Shown piece by piece: positions 17,343 to 25,714 of a stretch of DNA of 64,000 nucleotides. Source of the stretch: Clostridia bacterium (lineage in GTDB: Bacteria > Bacillota > Clostridia > Oscillospirales > QAKW01); NCBI GenBank assembly GCA_017937065.1, contig JAGBEI010000026.1, forward strand, positions 62,001-126,000, in the 5' to 3' direction. The position numbers and the translations under genes are program-made. Every line of letters starts with the position of its first letter. Position 1 is the first letter of the stretch. The notes under the pieces were generated by a model that was not told the DNA's origin, did not search any database, and was given only the letters and a program-made list of their open reading frames with translations.

Positions 17343-19777
17343 ATCAAACAAGATATATATTTAATTAAAATTCCGACCGCTATTGCCGCAAGAGCGTGCA
17401 CCGCGGAAAAGCCGCTTACAAAAAACATTGTTGACGCAGGGGTCATAAACAGTACCGCAGTAATTAAGGCGGGGACAAACGACAAAGCAACCAGCGCTGA
17501 ATTCCGCAGGTTCTTAAAGTCAAGGTCTAAAAATGTCGGAGGAACAGCGGACATAAACGCAACTGCTGCAAATCCGCCGGCTGTTTGCGGCAAAGCGGTA
17601 AACTTCAAAATAACAGTCAGTAAAACAAACATAACGGTACAAACCGCCGAAAAAATCAAATTTTGTTTCTGAAGCGGTTCGACTGCAAACGCAGCCGTAC
17701 GTTCAAGCCCCCGACGTCGGACACAAAAAACAGACAATACGGCACTCAAAGGCACCGAGCCGAAAATAACCAAGCCGAGTATCTGAGGACTGAACAAAAG
17801 CGATTTGTTCATCAGCGAAAACAAAATTCCGCATACAACAAAAACCATCGCAAAAAGTATCTCATTTACAAGTAAATCGCATATCGAAGCAAATACATTC
17901 TTGGCTCCCGTGACCGCCGAATAAACCGAGGCAATGCCGTTGTTTGAAATAACGTCGTTGCTCTTACTGTCGTACATCGGGCAAGAACATGTGTTAAACG
18001 CAACGCTCTTTAACGAATCGGCACTTTTGCCGCCGATATAAACAGGAGTATGTTTGTTATTCACACATATATCAGCCAGCTTTTCGCCTTTGCCGTCAAA
18101 ATCATATATTATATCACAATCTGATATTTCACTGCTGTCTGTTAATGAATTATATGAAACGCATTTTATTTCCGAGTCATTTTTATAAATTTGCTTTGCA
18201 AATGCGTTTGCAAAAACCTCGTTGTCGGGGCAAATGATAACACTGCGAACTCCGCATGATTTAATACCGCGCAGCATACTCAGCCTGTCGGCTGAGATAT
18301 CACGCCTGAGACCTATAAACCCGATAAGCTTAAATCCCGACTTTTCATAAGATAAATCGGCGTTTATGATATCTGTCTGTTTGACTGCAACAGCGATAAT
18401 TTCGGTCGACGTGCCTCTGAGCCTGTCAAGCGCTTTATGATAACGCTCAAGCTCCCCGTCTGCGCACAGCTTGAGAACGGAGGTATAGTTTCCCCTTGCA
18501 ATCAGCACACTGCTGCCGTCATATACAATTCCGCAGACAGCATAGTCGGAATCGGCGTCGGAATAATGAGAAATAACGGGGCACATCGAAGAAACATCTT
18601 TATAGTCAATGCCAACGCCTTTTAGCACCTTGGCAGTAAGTTTTTTTAAAGAATAATAGGGCGATTGTTTTTGGGCATTTTCATTACAAAACGAACAATA
18701 CAAAAATATACTGAAATTACTTTTATTTACCTCGGACAGCTCACGATACTCACCGTTTTCCAGTATAAACCCTGAAATTTCAGAGCCTTTATCATAAAAA
18801 GCACTGTGCTTTATAAGAAAAATATCGGCGCTGTTCAAACTGTCAATTACAGCATGAGACTTTAAAAATACGCCTTTTTTATAAAGCTTTCGCACACATA
18901 TGTTAAACGCCGCTTCGGCAAATACCGAAACAAAGTCAGCCGTAAATACGGCGGCAAGCAAAAATGCGGATGAAAAAAACGCTAAATAATCCGAAGCGAT
19001 TAAAGCGCTTATTAAACCGAATACAAGCGATACAGCAAGCAAAAGCAAAGATAGTATTTTTGAAAAATCGCACACCCTTACAGCCGGACGGAAACGGCGG
19101 TCTGCACCGTCTGCCCGCCTTTGCACGTACACACGATACGATATATCGGTTACTACCGCCTTTGCACTGCCCTTAACAATATAGCTTGAACAAAACAGCA
19201 TGTTATACTGCCTGGAAACATCCGCGTTTTCTTCATTAATCACTCCGGCATGTTTCAGTACCGCATTTTCGTGAATTATATCGGATTCATCGGCGACAAG
19301 TCCGTCAGATTCGATTATTCTTGCATCAAACGGAATATAATCGCCCTTTTTTAACAGTACTACATCTCCGTATGTTATATTTCTGTATTCAAGCTCAGCT
19401 TCCCTGCCTTCGCGCAGTACTGTCAGCTTGCCGTAATCTAAAGGAGATACATGACTGTTTTTATGCTTTATCCACTTAAATAAAAAATGTAAGGCACAAG
19501 AGCAAACTATCGGAAATACCGCAGCAGTAATGCCATAAAAAACATAATTTATATCCCTTTTAAAAATTGCGGTCAGAAAATACACTGCCGCTGCAAGCAA
19601 AATAAAAAGCAGTGAGCGTAAAAGACGGAATTTTGTATGACACACTGAATTAGACATACGAAAATTAGGACCGTCCTTTTTCAGACGCTCCTCTGCCTGA
19701 CTTTGAGATAAGCCGGACTTCAAATCCGTTGCCAGCTCCTGCTGCAATTCAAATGTGTTCAACTTATAAAATTTCAA
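17321..19777 (-). CDS. Degenerate P2-type (Ca2+/Na+-like) P-type ATPase homologue
   Basis: An 818-residue membrane protein with the full P2 layout: cation-ATPase N-terminal domain (SGLSQSQAEERLKKDGPNF), two membrane helices, actuator domain (GDVVLLKKGDYIPFDARII), two helices, nucleotide/phosphorylation part and a C-terminal helix bundle. All three reaction motifs are altered. DESxLTGES reads DESDIIHEN; DKTGT aligns with K323-H324-S325-A326-F327, so the acceptor aspartate is a lysine; TGDGVND reads IGGKSAD. It can hardly form a phosphoenzyme. TTG start at 19777 overlaps the gtrA stop by 4 bases, with AGAGGA about 11 bases upstream. The open frame over 800 codons argues for a maintained, non-pump role. 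Confidence 0.8.
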   Translation of the reverse strand: MKFYKLNTFELQQELATDLKSGLSQSQAEERLKKDGPNFRMSNSVCHTKFRLLRSLLFILLAAAVYFLTAIFKRDINYVFYGITAAVFPIVCSCALHFLFKWIKHKNSHVSPLDYGKLTVLREGREAELEYRNITYGDVVLLKKGDYIPFDARIIESDGLVADESDIIHENAVLKHAGVINEENADVSRQYNMLFCSSYIVKGSAKAVVTDISYRVYVQRRADGADRRFRPAVRVCDFSKILSLLLLAVSLVFGLISALIASDYLAFFSSAFLLAAVFTADFVSVFAEAAFNICVRKLYKKGVFLKSHAVIDSLNSADIFLIKHSAFYDKGSEISGFILENGEYRELSEVNKSNFSIFLYCSFCNENAQKQSPYYSLKKLTAKVLKGVGIDYKDVSSMCPVISHYSDADSDYAVCGIVYDGSSVLIARGNYTSVLKLCADGELERYHKALDRLRGTSTEIIAVAVKQTDIINADLSYEKSGFKLIGFIGLRRDISADRLSMLRGIKSCGVRSVIICPDNEVFANAFAKQIYKNDSEIKCVSYNSLTDSSEISDCDIIYDFDGKGEKLADICVNNKHTPVYIGGKSADSLKSVAFNTCSCPMYDSKSNDVISNNGIASVYSAVTGAKNVFASICDLLVNEILFAMVFVVCGILFSLMNKSLLFSPQILGLVIFGSVPLSAVLSVFCVRRRGLERTAAFAVEPLQKQNLIFSAVCTVMFVLLTVILKFTALPQTAGGFAAVAFMSAVPPTFLDLDFKNLRNSALVALSFVPALITAVLFMTPASTMFFVSGFSAVHALAAIAVGILIKYISCLISRSAKL

Positions 19778-20223
19778 GAATTTTCATTTCCTCTTTTATT
19801 TTTATCCGATGATAAAAAGAACCTGTAATTTTTATATACAAAAAATCTATTAAGCAAATAATTCAGAAAACCTGTCGTAAGGGTCGCCGGAATTTTTCCT
19901 ACATATTCATCAAAAATCATGCAGTAAAAAGAAATAATTACAGGACTTAAAAGTATACAAATAAGACACACAACAAGATATTTCAGCGCTTCTTTCCCCA
20001 AAGACGATTTTTCACGCCTGAATACAAGCTCCCTGTTTACAATAAAGCTGCAGCACAAACCTATGGACATGGATATCGGCTGTATAAGACGAAAGTTTAT
20101 ATCCGCAAAATTGAGAAGCAGATAATAAACTCCGCAATCCACGGCAGCGCTGACAATACCCGTACAGGTAAAGCGCAGCAGTCTTTTTATTTCATTTATT
20201 ATTTTAAATTTATTTATTTCCAT
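19774..20223 (-). CDS. GtrA-like four-helix membrane protein
   Basis: A 149-residue protein with four hydrophobic segments and the GtrA family features: LLRFTCTGIVSAAVDCGVYY near the start, FIVNRELVFR after helix 2, and FLNYLLNRFFVYKNY at the end. Members are thought to move or flip polyprenyl-linked sugars for cell-surface glycosylation. ATG at 20223 fits the family start; a longer TTG start at 20250 exists, and neither has a clear ribosome site. It shares a transcript with the degenerate P2-type ATPase, with overlapping stop and start. Confidence 0.88.
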   Translation of the reverse strand: MEINKFKIINEIKRLLRFTCTGIVSAAVDCGVYYLLLNFADINFRLIQPISMSIGLCCSFIVNRELVFRREKSSLGKEALKYLVVCLICILLSPVIISFYCMIFDEYVGKIPATLTTGFLNYLLNRFFVYKNYRFFLSSDKNKRGNENS

Positions 20224-20262
20224 ATTATTCAAAATTATCGCAGAATTCAAAAATATACTTGG

Positions 20263-20291
20263 ATTATATCATATAATCGTAAAAAAGTAAA
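20263..20291 (-). promoter_or_regulatory. Promoter of gtrA and the P2-type pump homologue
   Basis: On the minus strand TTTACT (20291-20286), a 17-base spacer and TATAAT (20268-20263), 40 bases before the gtrA start. It is divergent from the small gene at 20374. Confidence 0.7.
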
Positions 20292-20373
20292 TATAATTAT
20301 ATTTAAGACATACATCCGAGAATATTTTCTCCCGTGTGAAGCATAATATTAAAAAAGCAAAGGAGATGAAAAC

Positions 20374-20544
20374 ATGAAAAATAAAAACGGTCTTTTGATT
20401 TACACAGCAATAGGTACGGTACTGGGTGCCGGTATCGGCATGATGGCAGGCAAAAACATCTGCTGCAAAACAGGAACCCTTAAGAAAACTGCCGGAAAGG
20501 CACTCAGGGCAGCCGGTTCTTTCATAGAGCATATGTCTTTTTAA
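20374..20544 (+). CDS. 56-residue glycine-zipper membrane protein
   Basis: A small gene with a strong AAGGAGATG ribosome site ending six bases before ATG. After a short polar start comes one membrane segment with glycine-zipper spacing (GTVLGAGIGMMAG), a CC pair and a Lys/Arg-rich amphipathic tail (TLKKTAGKALRAAGSF). It has the look of YtxH-like or similar small clostridial membrane proteins, but I do not recognise a named family. A GC-rich terminator follows. Upstream, ATA-n17-CATAATAT resembles a mother-cell sporulation promoter (SigE type); this is weak evidence. Confidence 0.75.
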   Translation: MKNKNGLLIYTAIGTVLGAGIGMMAGKNICCKTGTLKKTAGKALRAAGSFIEHMSF

Positions 20545-20560
20545 TAAAATAACAGATTAG

Positions 20561-20592
20561 ACCCGGCACTGTGTGCCGGGTTTATTTTATTC
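20561..20592 (+). terminator. Terminator after the glycine-zipper gene
   Basis: ACCCGGCAC-TGT-GTGCCGGGT hairpin followed by TTATTTTATT. Confidence 0.9.
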
Positions 20593-20597
20593 AAATA

Positions 20598-20626
20598 TTG
20601 ATTTTATTTCCAAATTAAACTATAAT
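20598..20626 (+). promoter_or_regulatory. Promoter of the HD dNTPase gene
   Basis: TTGATT (20598-20603), a 17-base spacer and consensus TATAAT (20621-20626), 22 bases before the GTG start. Confidence 0.85.
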
Positions 20627-20647
20627 AAATAAACGAGGTGATAAACG

Positions 20648-21856
20648 GTGTTGAAATATCATGTCTTAAGCAAAGAAATTCAAGAAAAAATAACTGAAGA
20701 CCGCACAAAAAAACGGGAAAATCCGTATAAATGCAAAGATTTTGACGCTCTGAGACGGGACACAACACATGACAATGCAAATTTGTGGCGCCCTGCTTTT
20801 GTACGTGATATTGAGAAAATACTTCATTTGCCGGTGTATAACAGATATGCCGATAAAACCCAGGTCTTTTCGCTGTACCATAACGACGATATCACCAGAA
20901 GAGGACTGCATGTGCAGTTTGTCTCGCGCATTGCACGCAATATAGGCACCGTATTGGGTCTTAACATTGACCTTATTGAAGCAATAGCGCTCGGACACGA
21001 TTTGGGGCACACTCCTTTCGGACATGCCGGAGAGCGTTTTTTAAGCGAATTGCTGTACAGAAATACCGGCTGCTATTTCAATCACAATGTACATAGTGTA
21101 AGAGTTGTTGACAGCCTTTACAGAAGGAACCTCACTATACAGACTCTTAACGGAATTCTGTGTCATAACGGCGAATTTGAAATGAAGGAGTATATACCGG
21201 AGCCATGCGAAAACTTTTGCGATTTTGACAGCAAGGTTTCCGAGTGTTACCATTCGGGAAAGGAAGCAATTAACAAACTGATTCCGTCAACTCTTGAAGG
21301 CTGTGTAGTACGAATCAGCGATATGATAGCTTACCTCGGAAAAGACAGACAGGATGCAAAAACAGCAAAAATAATAGACAAAAACAGTGAATTTGCTCCA
21401 AATGAAACAGGCTCGAGAAATGCTGAAATTATCAATAATTTAATAGTTGACATAATTGAAAACAGCTACGGCAAGGATTTCATACATTTAAGTTCAACAG
21501 CGTATAACGACCTGAAAAAAGCAAAAGATGAAAATACAGAAATAATATACAAAAACAAAGAGATAAATAATGTTTACGATAATGTTATAAAACCGATGTT
21601 TGAACAGATGTACGATAAATTACTGGACGATATCAAGCAATTTAACCGAAACTCGTTTATTTTCAGACATCATATAAATGACATAAATTATCAGACAAAA
21701 TATTACAATCAGTTTGATTATCTGAGCGAAAGCCCCGATTTTATCGTCACGGATTACATTGCCAGCATGACGGACGATTATTTTATCGAGCTATACCGCG
21801 AGATGTTTCCGGGCAGCAAATTTAAAATAGAGTACAAATCATACTTTGAAGATTAA
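20648..21856 (+). CDS. HD-domain deoxyguanosinetriphosphate triphosphohydrolase-like protein
   Basis: A 402-residue HD-superfamily phosphohydrolase, expected to cut dNTPs to deoxynucleoside and triphosphate and so tune the dNTP pool. The signature LGHDLGHTPFGHAGE (about residues 115-130) holds the HD metal pair, and RRDTTHDNANLWRPAFVRD plus HDDITRRGLHVQFV-type segments near the start fit the Dgt family. A second histidine/aspartate site (RISDMIAYLGKDRQD) follows. Start GTG at 20648 has GAGGTGA upstream. The next gene starts 13 bases after the stop. Confidence 0.9.
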   Translation: MLKYHVLSKEIQEKITEDRTKKRENPYKCKDFDALRRDTTHDNANLWRPAFVRDIEKILHLPVYNRYADKTQVFSLYHNDDITRRGLHVQFVSRIARNIGTVLGLNIDLIEAIALGHDLGHTPFGHAGERFLSELLYRNTGCYFNHNVHSVRVVDSLYRRNLTIQTLNGILCHNGEFEMKEYIPEPCENFCDFDSKVSECYHSGKEAINKLIPSTLEGCVVRISDMIAYLGKDRQDAKTAKIIDKNSEFAPNETGSRNAEIINNLIVDIIENSYGKDFIHLSSTAYNDLKKAKDENTEIIYKNKEINNVYDNVIKPMFEQMYDKLLDDIKQFNRNSFIFRHHINDINYQTKYYNQFDYLSESPDFIVTDYIASMTDDYFIELYREMFPGSKFKIEYKSYFED

Positions 21857-21869
21857 CACAGGAGAATTT

Positions 21870-23006
21870 ATGGGTTATTATGAATACGTAGCCACATGCC
21901 TTTTCGGTCTCGAAAAGTTCTTAGCAGATGAAATCGAAGCACTCGGATATAAAAAGCTGGAAACGGTTGACGGCAGAGTAACATTCGGCGGCGATGAAGA
22001 TGCCGTTGCAAGATTTAATATTTTTTCAAGATATGCTCAAAGGCTTTACATAAAACTCGGAAGCTTTTATGCATCTACCTTTACCGAGCTTTTTGACGGG
22101 ACTAAGGAGCTTCCGTTTGAATGTTTCATCGGCAAGGACGATTGTTTTCCAGTAACGGGCAGCTCAATAAAATCAAAGCTCACATCCATACCCGACTGTC
22201 AGAGTATTATAAAAAAGGCGATAGTAGAAAAACTCAAGGAAAGCTACCGGGTTGACTGGTTCAAAGAAAGCGGCACGCTTTACCGTATTGAATTTTTCAT
22301 ATCACGCGATATTGTAACAATAATGATTGACACAAGCGGCGCGCCATTGCACAAACGCGGCTACAGACCTGATTCAAATGCTGCTCCTCTGCGGGAAACG
22401 CTTGCCGCAGCGATGGTAAAAATCGCCCGTCCGCGCACAGACGTTCTTTTATGGGATCCATTTTGCGGTTCCGGTACCATTGCCGTTGAAGCCGCGATGT
22501 TAATGACAAATACCGCGCCGGGCATCAACCGCGGCTTTGCCGCACAGCAGTTTGAATTTCTCGATAACAATATATGGAAAAGAGCAAAGGAAGAAGCGAA
22601 AGACAAAATAATACGTAAATGCGAATTTGAAGCATTTGCATCTGATATTGATGACAAATGCGTAAGTCTGACAAAGGCAAATGCAAAACGAGCCGGAGTA
22701 GAAAATAACATCAGAGCATTTAAAATGGATATGCGGGATATAAAAACAAACGGCAGGCGCGGCACCATTGTCTGTAATCCTCCCTACGGTGAACGCCTTA
22801 TGGATTTAAAATCAGTAGAAAAGTTATACAATGATATGGGCAATGCCTTCTCTGCTCTGGATAATTGGCAAATTTACATTATTTCCTCATTTGACGGCTT
22901 TGAAAAAGCCTATGGTAAAAACGCAGACAAAATACGCAAGCTTTATAACGGAAGGCTTAAATGTAATTACTACCAATACTTTAAAAATAAAAAGGTGCGG
23001 ATATAA
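21870..23006 (+). CDS. THUMP-domain 23S rRNA (guanine-N2) methyltransferase, RlmL N-half/YpsC type
   Basis: A 378-residue RNA methyltransferase. An N-terminal ferredoxin-like and THUMP domain (about residues 1-155) is followed by a Rossmann methyltransferase domain with the SAM site DPFCGSGTIAVEAAM and the catalytic NPPYGERL that marks N2-guanine or amino-group methylation. Length matches the clostridial/Bacillus YpsC-like class. ATG at 21870 has AGGAGAA upstream. It follows the dNTPase in the same transcript. Confidence 0.93.
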   Translation: MGYYEYVATCLFGLEKFLADEIEALGYKKLETVDGRVTFGGDEDAVARFNIFSRYAQRLYIKLGSFYASTFTELFDGTKELPFECFIGKDDCFPVTGSSIKSKLTSIPDCQSIIKKAIVEKLKESYRVDWFKESGTLYRIEFFISRDIVTIMIDTSGAPLHKRGYRPDSNAAPLRETLAAAMVKIARPRTDVLLWDPFCGSGTIAVEAAMLMTNTAPGINRGFAAQQFEFLDNNIWKRAKEEAKDKIIRKCEFEAFASDIDDKCVSLTKANAKRAGVENNIRAFKMDMRDIKTNGRRGTIVCNPPYGERLMDLKSVEKLYNDMGNAFSALDNWQIYIISSFDGFEKAYGKNADKIRKLYNGRLKCNYYQYFKNKKVRI

Positions 23007-23018
23007 TCCGCACCTTTT
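22990..23018. terminator. Bidirectional terminator between the methyltransferase and hsp20
   Basis: AAAAGGTGCGGAT, a three-base loop and ATCCGCACCTTTT form a 13-pair symmetric hairpin spanning the stop codon of the methyltransferase. Flanking A and T runs suit both strands. Confidence 0.92.
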
Positions 23019-23025
23019 GTATATA

Positions 23026-23457
23026 TTATTGAATTTCGATTTTTTTCTGTTCCGGCTCGCGTTTTTCCAGCTTTGGCAGCTTGAGCGTCAAAACCCCGTT
23101 ATCAAAGCTTGCATTAATAGCTCCCTCATCAATCTCCGATATATCGAAGCTGCGTGAGAATGAACCGTAAGAACGCTCGCGTCTTATATACTCTCCTTTG
23201 TCATTCTTCTCTTCTTTCTCATCATTGCGCACAGCGGAAATAGTTAAATAACCGCCGGACACATCAATGCTGATGTCTTCTTTCCTGAAGCCCGGCAGGT
23301 CTGCTTTCAGCACAAACTCTCCGCCGTTATCTATTATATCGGTTTTAAATCCGATATTTCCCGGTGAGAAAAACTGCTTTTCAAGATTTTCCATTTCCTT
23401 GAAAATATCATAATTTCTCAGCGCTGAGCTGCGCTCATAAGGTGTAAGTCCAAACAT
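23026..23457 (-). CDS. Hsp20/alpha-crystallin small heat-shock protein
   Basis: A 143-residue holdase chaperone that binds unfolding proteins without ATP. The alpha-crystallin domain spans about residues 38-130 (VLKADLPGFRKEDISIDVSG, then SFDNGVLTLKLPK, the A-x-x-x-n-G-V-L signature). A short C-terminal tail (KKIEIQ) carries the I-x-I motif used in oligomer assembly. ATG at 23457 with GGGAGGT upstream is chosen; a longer frame to 23529 has no such support. A perfect CIRCE element lies 134 bases upstream, which implies HrcA heat-shock control. Confidence 0.95.
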   Translation of the reverse strand: MFGLTPYERSSALRNYDIFKEMENLEKQFFSPGNIGFKTDIIDNGGEFVLKADLPGFRKEDISIDVSGGYLTISAVRNDEKEEKNDKGEYIRRERSYGSFSRSFDISEIDEGAINASFDNGVLTLKLPKLEKREPEQKKIEIQ

Positions 23458-23590
23458 AGTTATTACCTCCCAAAATATATCGGCGTGACGCCGTATGTAA
23501 TATTGTGTCTCGGTTTTTCCCTTTGACATTTATTATTATACACACCGATTGTTAAAATATAAGGTATAAATTATGTCTAAACCGTAAAAA

Positions 23591-23617
23591 TTAGCACTCG
23601 ACGATATCGAGTGCTAA
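23591..23617. promoter_or_regulatory. CIRCE element (HrcA operator)
   Basis: TTAGCACTC-N9-GAGTGCTAA, an exact match to the CIRCE consensus. It lies between ktrA and hsp20. A TATAAT on the minus strand at 23540-23535 with a poor -35 (CTTATA) would put the element upstream of the hsp20 promoter. On the minus strand the dyad is followed by TTTTTA, so it may also serve as the ktrA terminator. Confidence 0.95.
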
Positions 23618-23632
23618 TTTTAATATTAAATT

Positions 23633-24289
23633 TTATTGCAGTTTTTTTATAACGTTATCTATGTCCTTCTTGCGTGAAATAATCATAAGATGATCATTCG
23701 GCTTTATAACATAGTCCGCGTGCAGAGTTACATTCATTTCCGAATTTTCGTCCTTAACGGCAATTATAGAAATATTATACCGAGCCCTGATATCGGAATC
23801 TTTCAGGCTGTGACCTATCCATTCTTTAAGAGGCGATATTTCGAAAATCGAATAATCGTTTCTGAGCTCAATATAATCAAAAATATTATCATTGCTGTAT
23901 TTTATCGCAACACGCTCTGCTATATCCTTATCGGGGTGAATTACCTCATCGGCACCGTTACGAAGAAGAAATTTTGTATGTATCACACGTTTTGACATAC
24001 TTACAACGTATCCCGCACCGAGCTCTTTCAAAAGACAGGTTATCTCGAGGTTGCTCTGAAAATCACTGCCGATACATACAAAGCAAATATCAAAGTCAGA
24101 CACACCTATATGACTTAGTACGTCCTCTTTGGTACAATCCGCTACAAGCGCACTTGTAACAAGCGGCATCATATCCTCGACTGCCGATTCCAGCTTATCG
24201 ACAATCATAATTTCATTATTCTGTTCAATAAGATTTTTGCAAAGATGATGACCAAATCTGCCCATTCCAATTATCAATATTGATTTCAT
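23633..24289 (-). CDS. ktrA: K+ uptake regulatory subunit KtrA/TrkA (RCK domains)
   Basis: A 218-residue cytoplasmic gating subunit of a potassium channel-like transporter. The N-terminal RCK domain has the dinucleotide motif GMGRFGHHL and an acidic strand end (MIVDK); the C-terminal RCK_C domain (residues about 135-218) ends in the LMIISRKKDI segment. In the family it forms an octameric ring whose ATP/NAD(H) or cyclic-di-AMP state gates KtrB. AAGGAG precedes the ATG; the gene follows ktrB by 21 bases. Confidence 0.95.
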   Translation of the reverse strand: MKSILIIGMGRFGHHLCKNLIEQNNEIMIVDKLESAVEDMMPLVTSALVADCTKEDVLSHIGVSDFDICFVCIGSDFQSNLEITCLLKELGAGYVVSMSKRVIHTKFLLRNGADEVIHPDKDIAERVAIKYSNDNIFDYIELRNDYSIFEISPLKEWIGHSLKDSDIRARYNISIIAVKDENSEMNVTLHADYVIKPNDHLMIISRKKDIDNVIKKLQ

Positions 24290-24310
24290 AGCTTTCTCCT
24301 TATTATATAC

Positions 24311-25672
24311 CTAACCGATAATTACATCCTCAGTTGGATAACGCATATCCGGTATCTTTTTCCTGTCGAGAAAAGATACCGCGAATGAAAGACTTCCTAT
24401 TCTGCCGCAAAACATTAAAAAAACTATAACAAGCTTTGACAGCGCGGTAAGATCGCGTGTAATGCCCGTTGTCATTCCGACTGTACCCAATGCGGAAAAC
24501 ACCTCAAATGACGCGTCAGTCAAAGAAATATCTTGATTCAGTGTGATAACTAATATCGCGGTAATTGCCAGAGAGATATTTATAAAAAACACTGTACTTG
24601 CTTTTTTGATAAGATCGTCGTCAATTCTGCGCTTAAATACATTACAGCCCTTTTCCTTTTTGATATATGCAATAATAAAGAATACTATTGCCGCAACAGT
24701 CGTTGTTTTTATACCGCCGGCTGTTGAACCCGGACTGCCGCCTATAAACATAAGCAGCATAGTAGCCGCCTTTCCCGCGTCGGAAAGCGCCGCGGTATCA
24801 ACTGTATTAAATCCGGCTGTCCGCGGAGTTACCGAAGAAAATGCAGAAGTTAGCAGCTTATCCTTAAAGCTCATATCGGCAAATATGCCCCGGCTTTCCG
24901 ATACCCAAAAGAATATCGTACCGCCCGCAAGTAAAACCAATGTTGTAATAAGTACGATTTTCGTATGCAGCATATACCTTTTTACGTGCAGCTTATTTCT
25001 GTATATATCGTTCCAGACCGAAAAGCCCAAACCGCCTATAATAATCAGCAGCATAATAACAACATTTATCGTTATATCGCCGGCATAATTACAAAAGGAC
25101 GAATAGGCGCCCTGCTCACCCATAAGGTCAAAGCCTGCGTTGCAGAAAGCAGAAACCGCATGAAATATTCCGAAATATACGCCTTTTAAAAATCCGTACT
25201 CCGGAATAAACCTTGCAGACAGGATCAATGCACCCGCGGATTCAAAAATAAGCGTTCCCGACAGAACAAATTTAACCAGCCGAACACCGCCGCCCACATG
25301 CATTGAATTTAAGCTGTCATGGATAAGCTCTCTGCTTTTAAGACCGATCTTTTTGCGCAGCAGCATCATTCCGTAAACACCTAAGGTAATAAACCCCAAT
25401 CCGCCTATCTGAATCATGGTCAAAATAACAATCTGACCGAAGTACGTCCAATGCAAAAAAGTGTCATATGTAATAAGCCCGGTCACGCATGTAGCAGAGG
25501 TCGCTGTAAAAAGCGCACCTATAAAGCTTGTACTCTGCCCGTCTCTTGTAGAAATCGGAAGCATCAAAAGCAATGTTCCGGTCATGATTATAAGGAAAAA
25601 TCCAAGCGTTATCATCTGTGCACGCGACATTACAATTTTTCCGATTTTTATTTTTCTTTCCTCCCCGTACAT
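24311..25672 (-). CDS. ktrB: K+ uptake membrane subunit KtrB/TrkH family
   Basis: A 453-residue membrane protein with four M1-P-M2 repeats. Filter segments can be placed: TSATCVTGL, VSAFCNAGF, TPRTAGFNT and LGTVGMTTG; the gating-loop region GGSPGSTAGGIKTT is intact. Works with KtrA for K+ uptake, usually Na+-dependent in KtrAB. The ATG at 25672 lacks a ribosome site in front; a second Met at residue 15 (GKIVMSRAQM) is a possible alternative start. Confidence 0.94.
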   Translation of the reverse strand: MYGEERKIKIGKIVMSRAQMITLGFFLIIMTGTLLLMLPISTRDGQSTSFIGALFTATSATCVTGLITYDTFLHWTYFGQIVILTMIQIGGLGFITLGVYGMMLLRKKIGLKSRELIHDSLNSMHVGGGVRLVKFVLSGTLIFESAGALILSARFIPEYGFLKGVYFGIFHAVSAFCNAGFDLMGEQGAYSSFCNYAGDITINVVIMLLIIIGGLGFSVWNDIYRNKLHVKRYMLHTKIVLITTLVLLAGGTIFFWVSESRGIFADMSFKDKLLTSAFSSVTPRTAGFNTVDTAALSDAGKAATMLLMFIGGSPGSTAGGIKTTTVAAIVFFIIAYIKKEKGCNVFKRRIDDDLIKKASTVFFINISLAITAILVITLNQDISLTDASFEVFSALGTVGMTTGITRDLTALSKLVIVFLMFCGRIGSLSFAVSFLDRKKIPDMRYPTEDVIIG

Positions 25673-25706
25673 TATTCAAACGGAGACTTTCAGTCTCCGC
25701 TTGAAT
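25673..25706 (-). terminator. Hairpin between clpE and ktrB
   Basis: ATTCAA-n-CGGAGACT, loop TTC, AGTCTCCG-n-TTGAAT: a long stem with one internal mismatch. It lies between the two stop/start codons on the minus strand but lacks a clean T-run, so it could be a weak terminator or a processing/stability hairpin. Confidence 0.5.
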
Positions 25707-25714
25707 GAGTTTTA

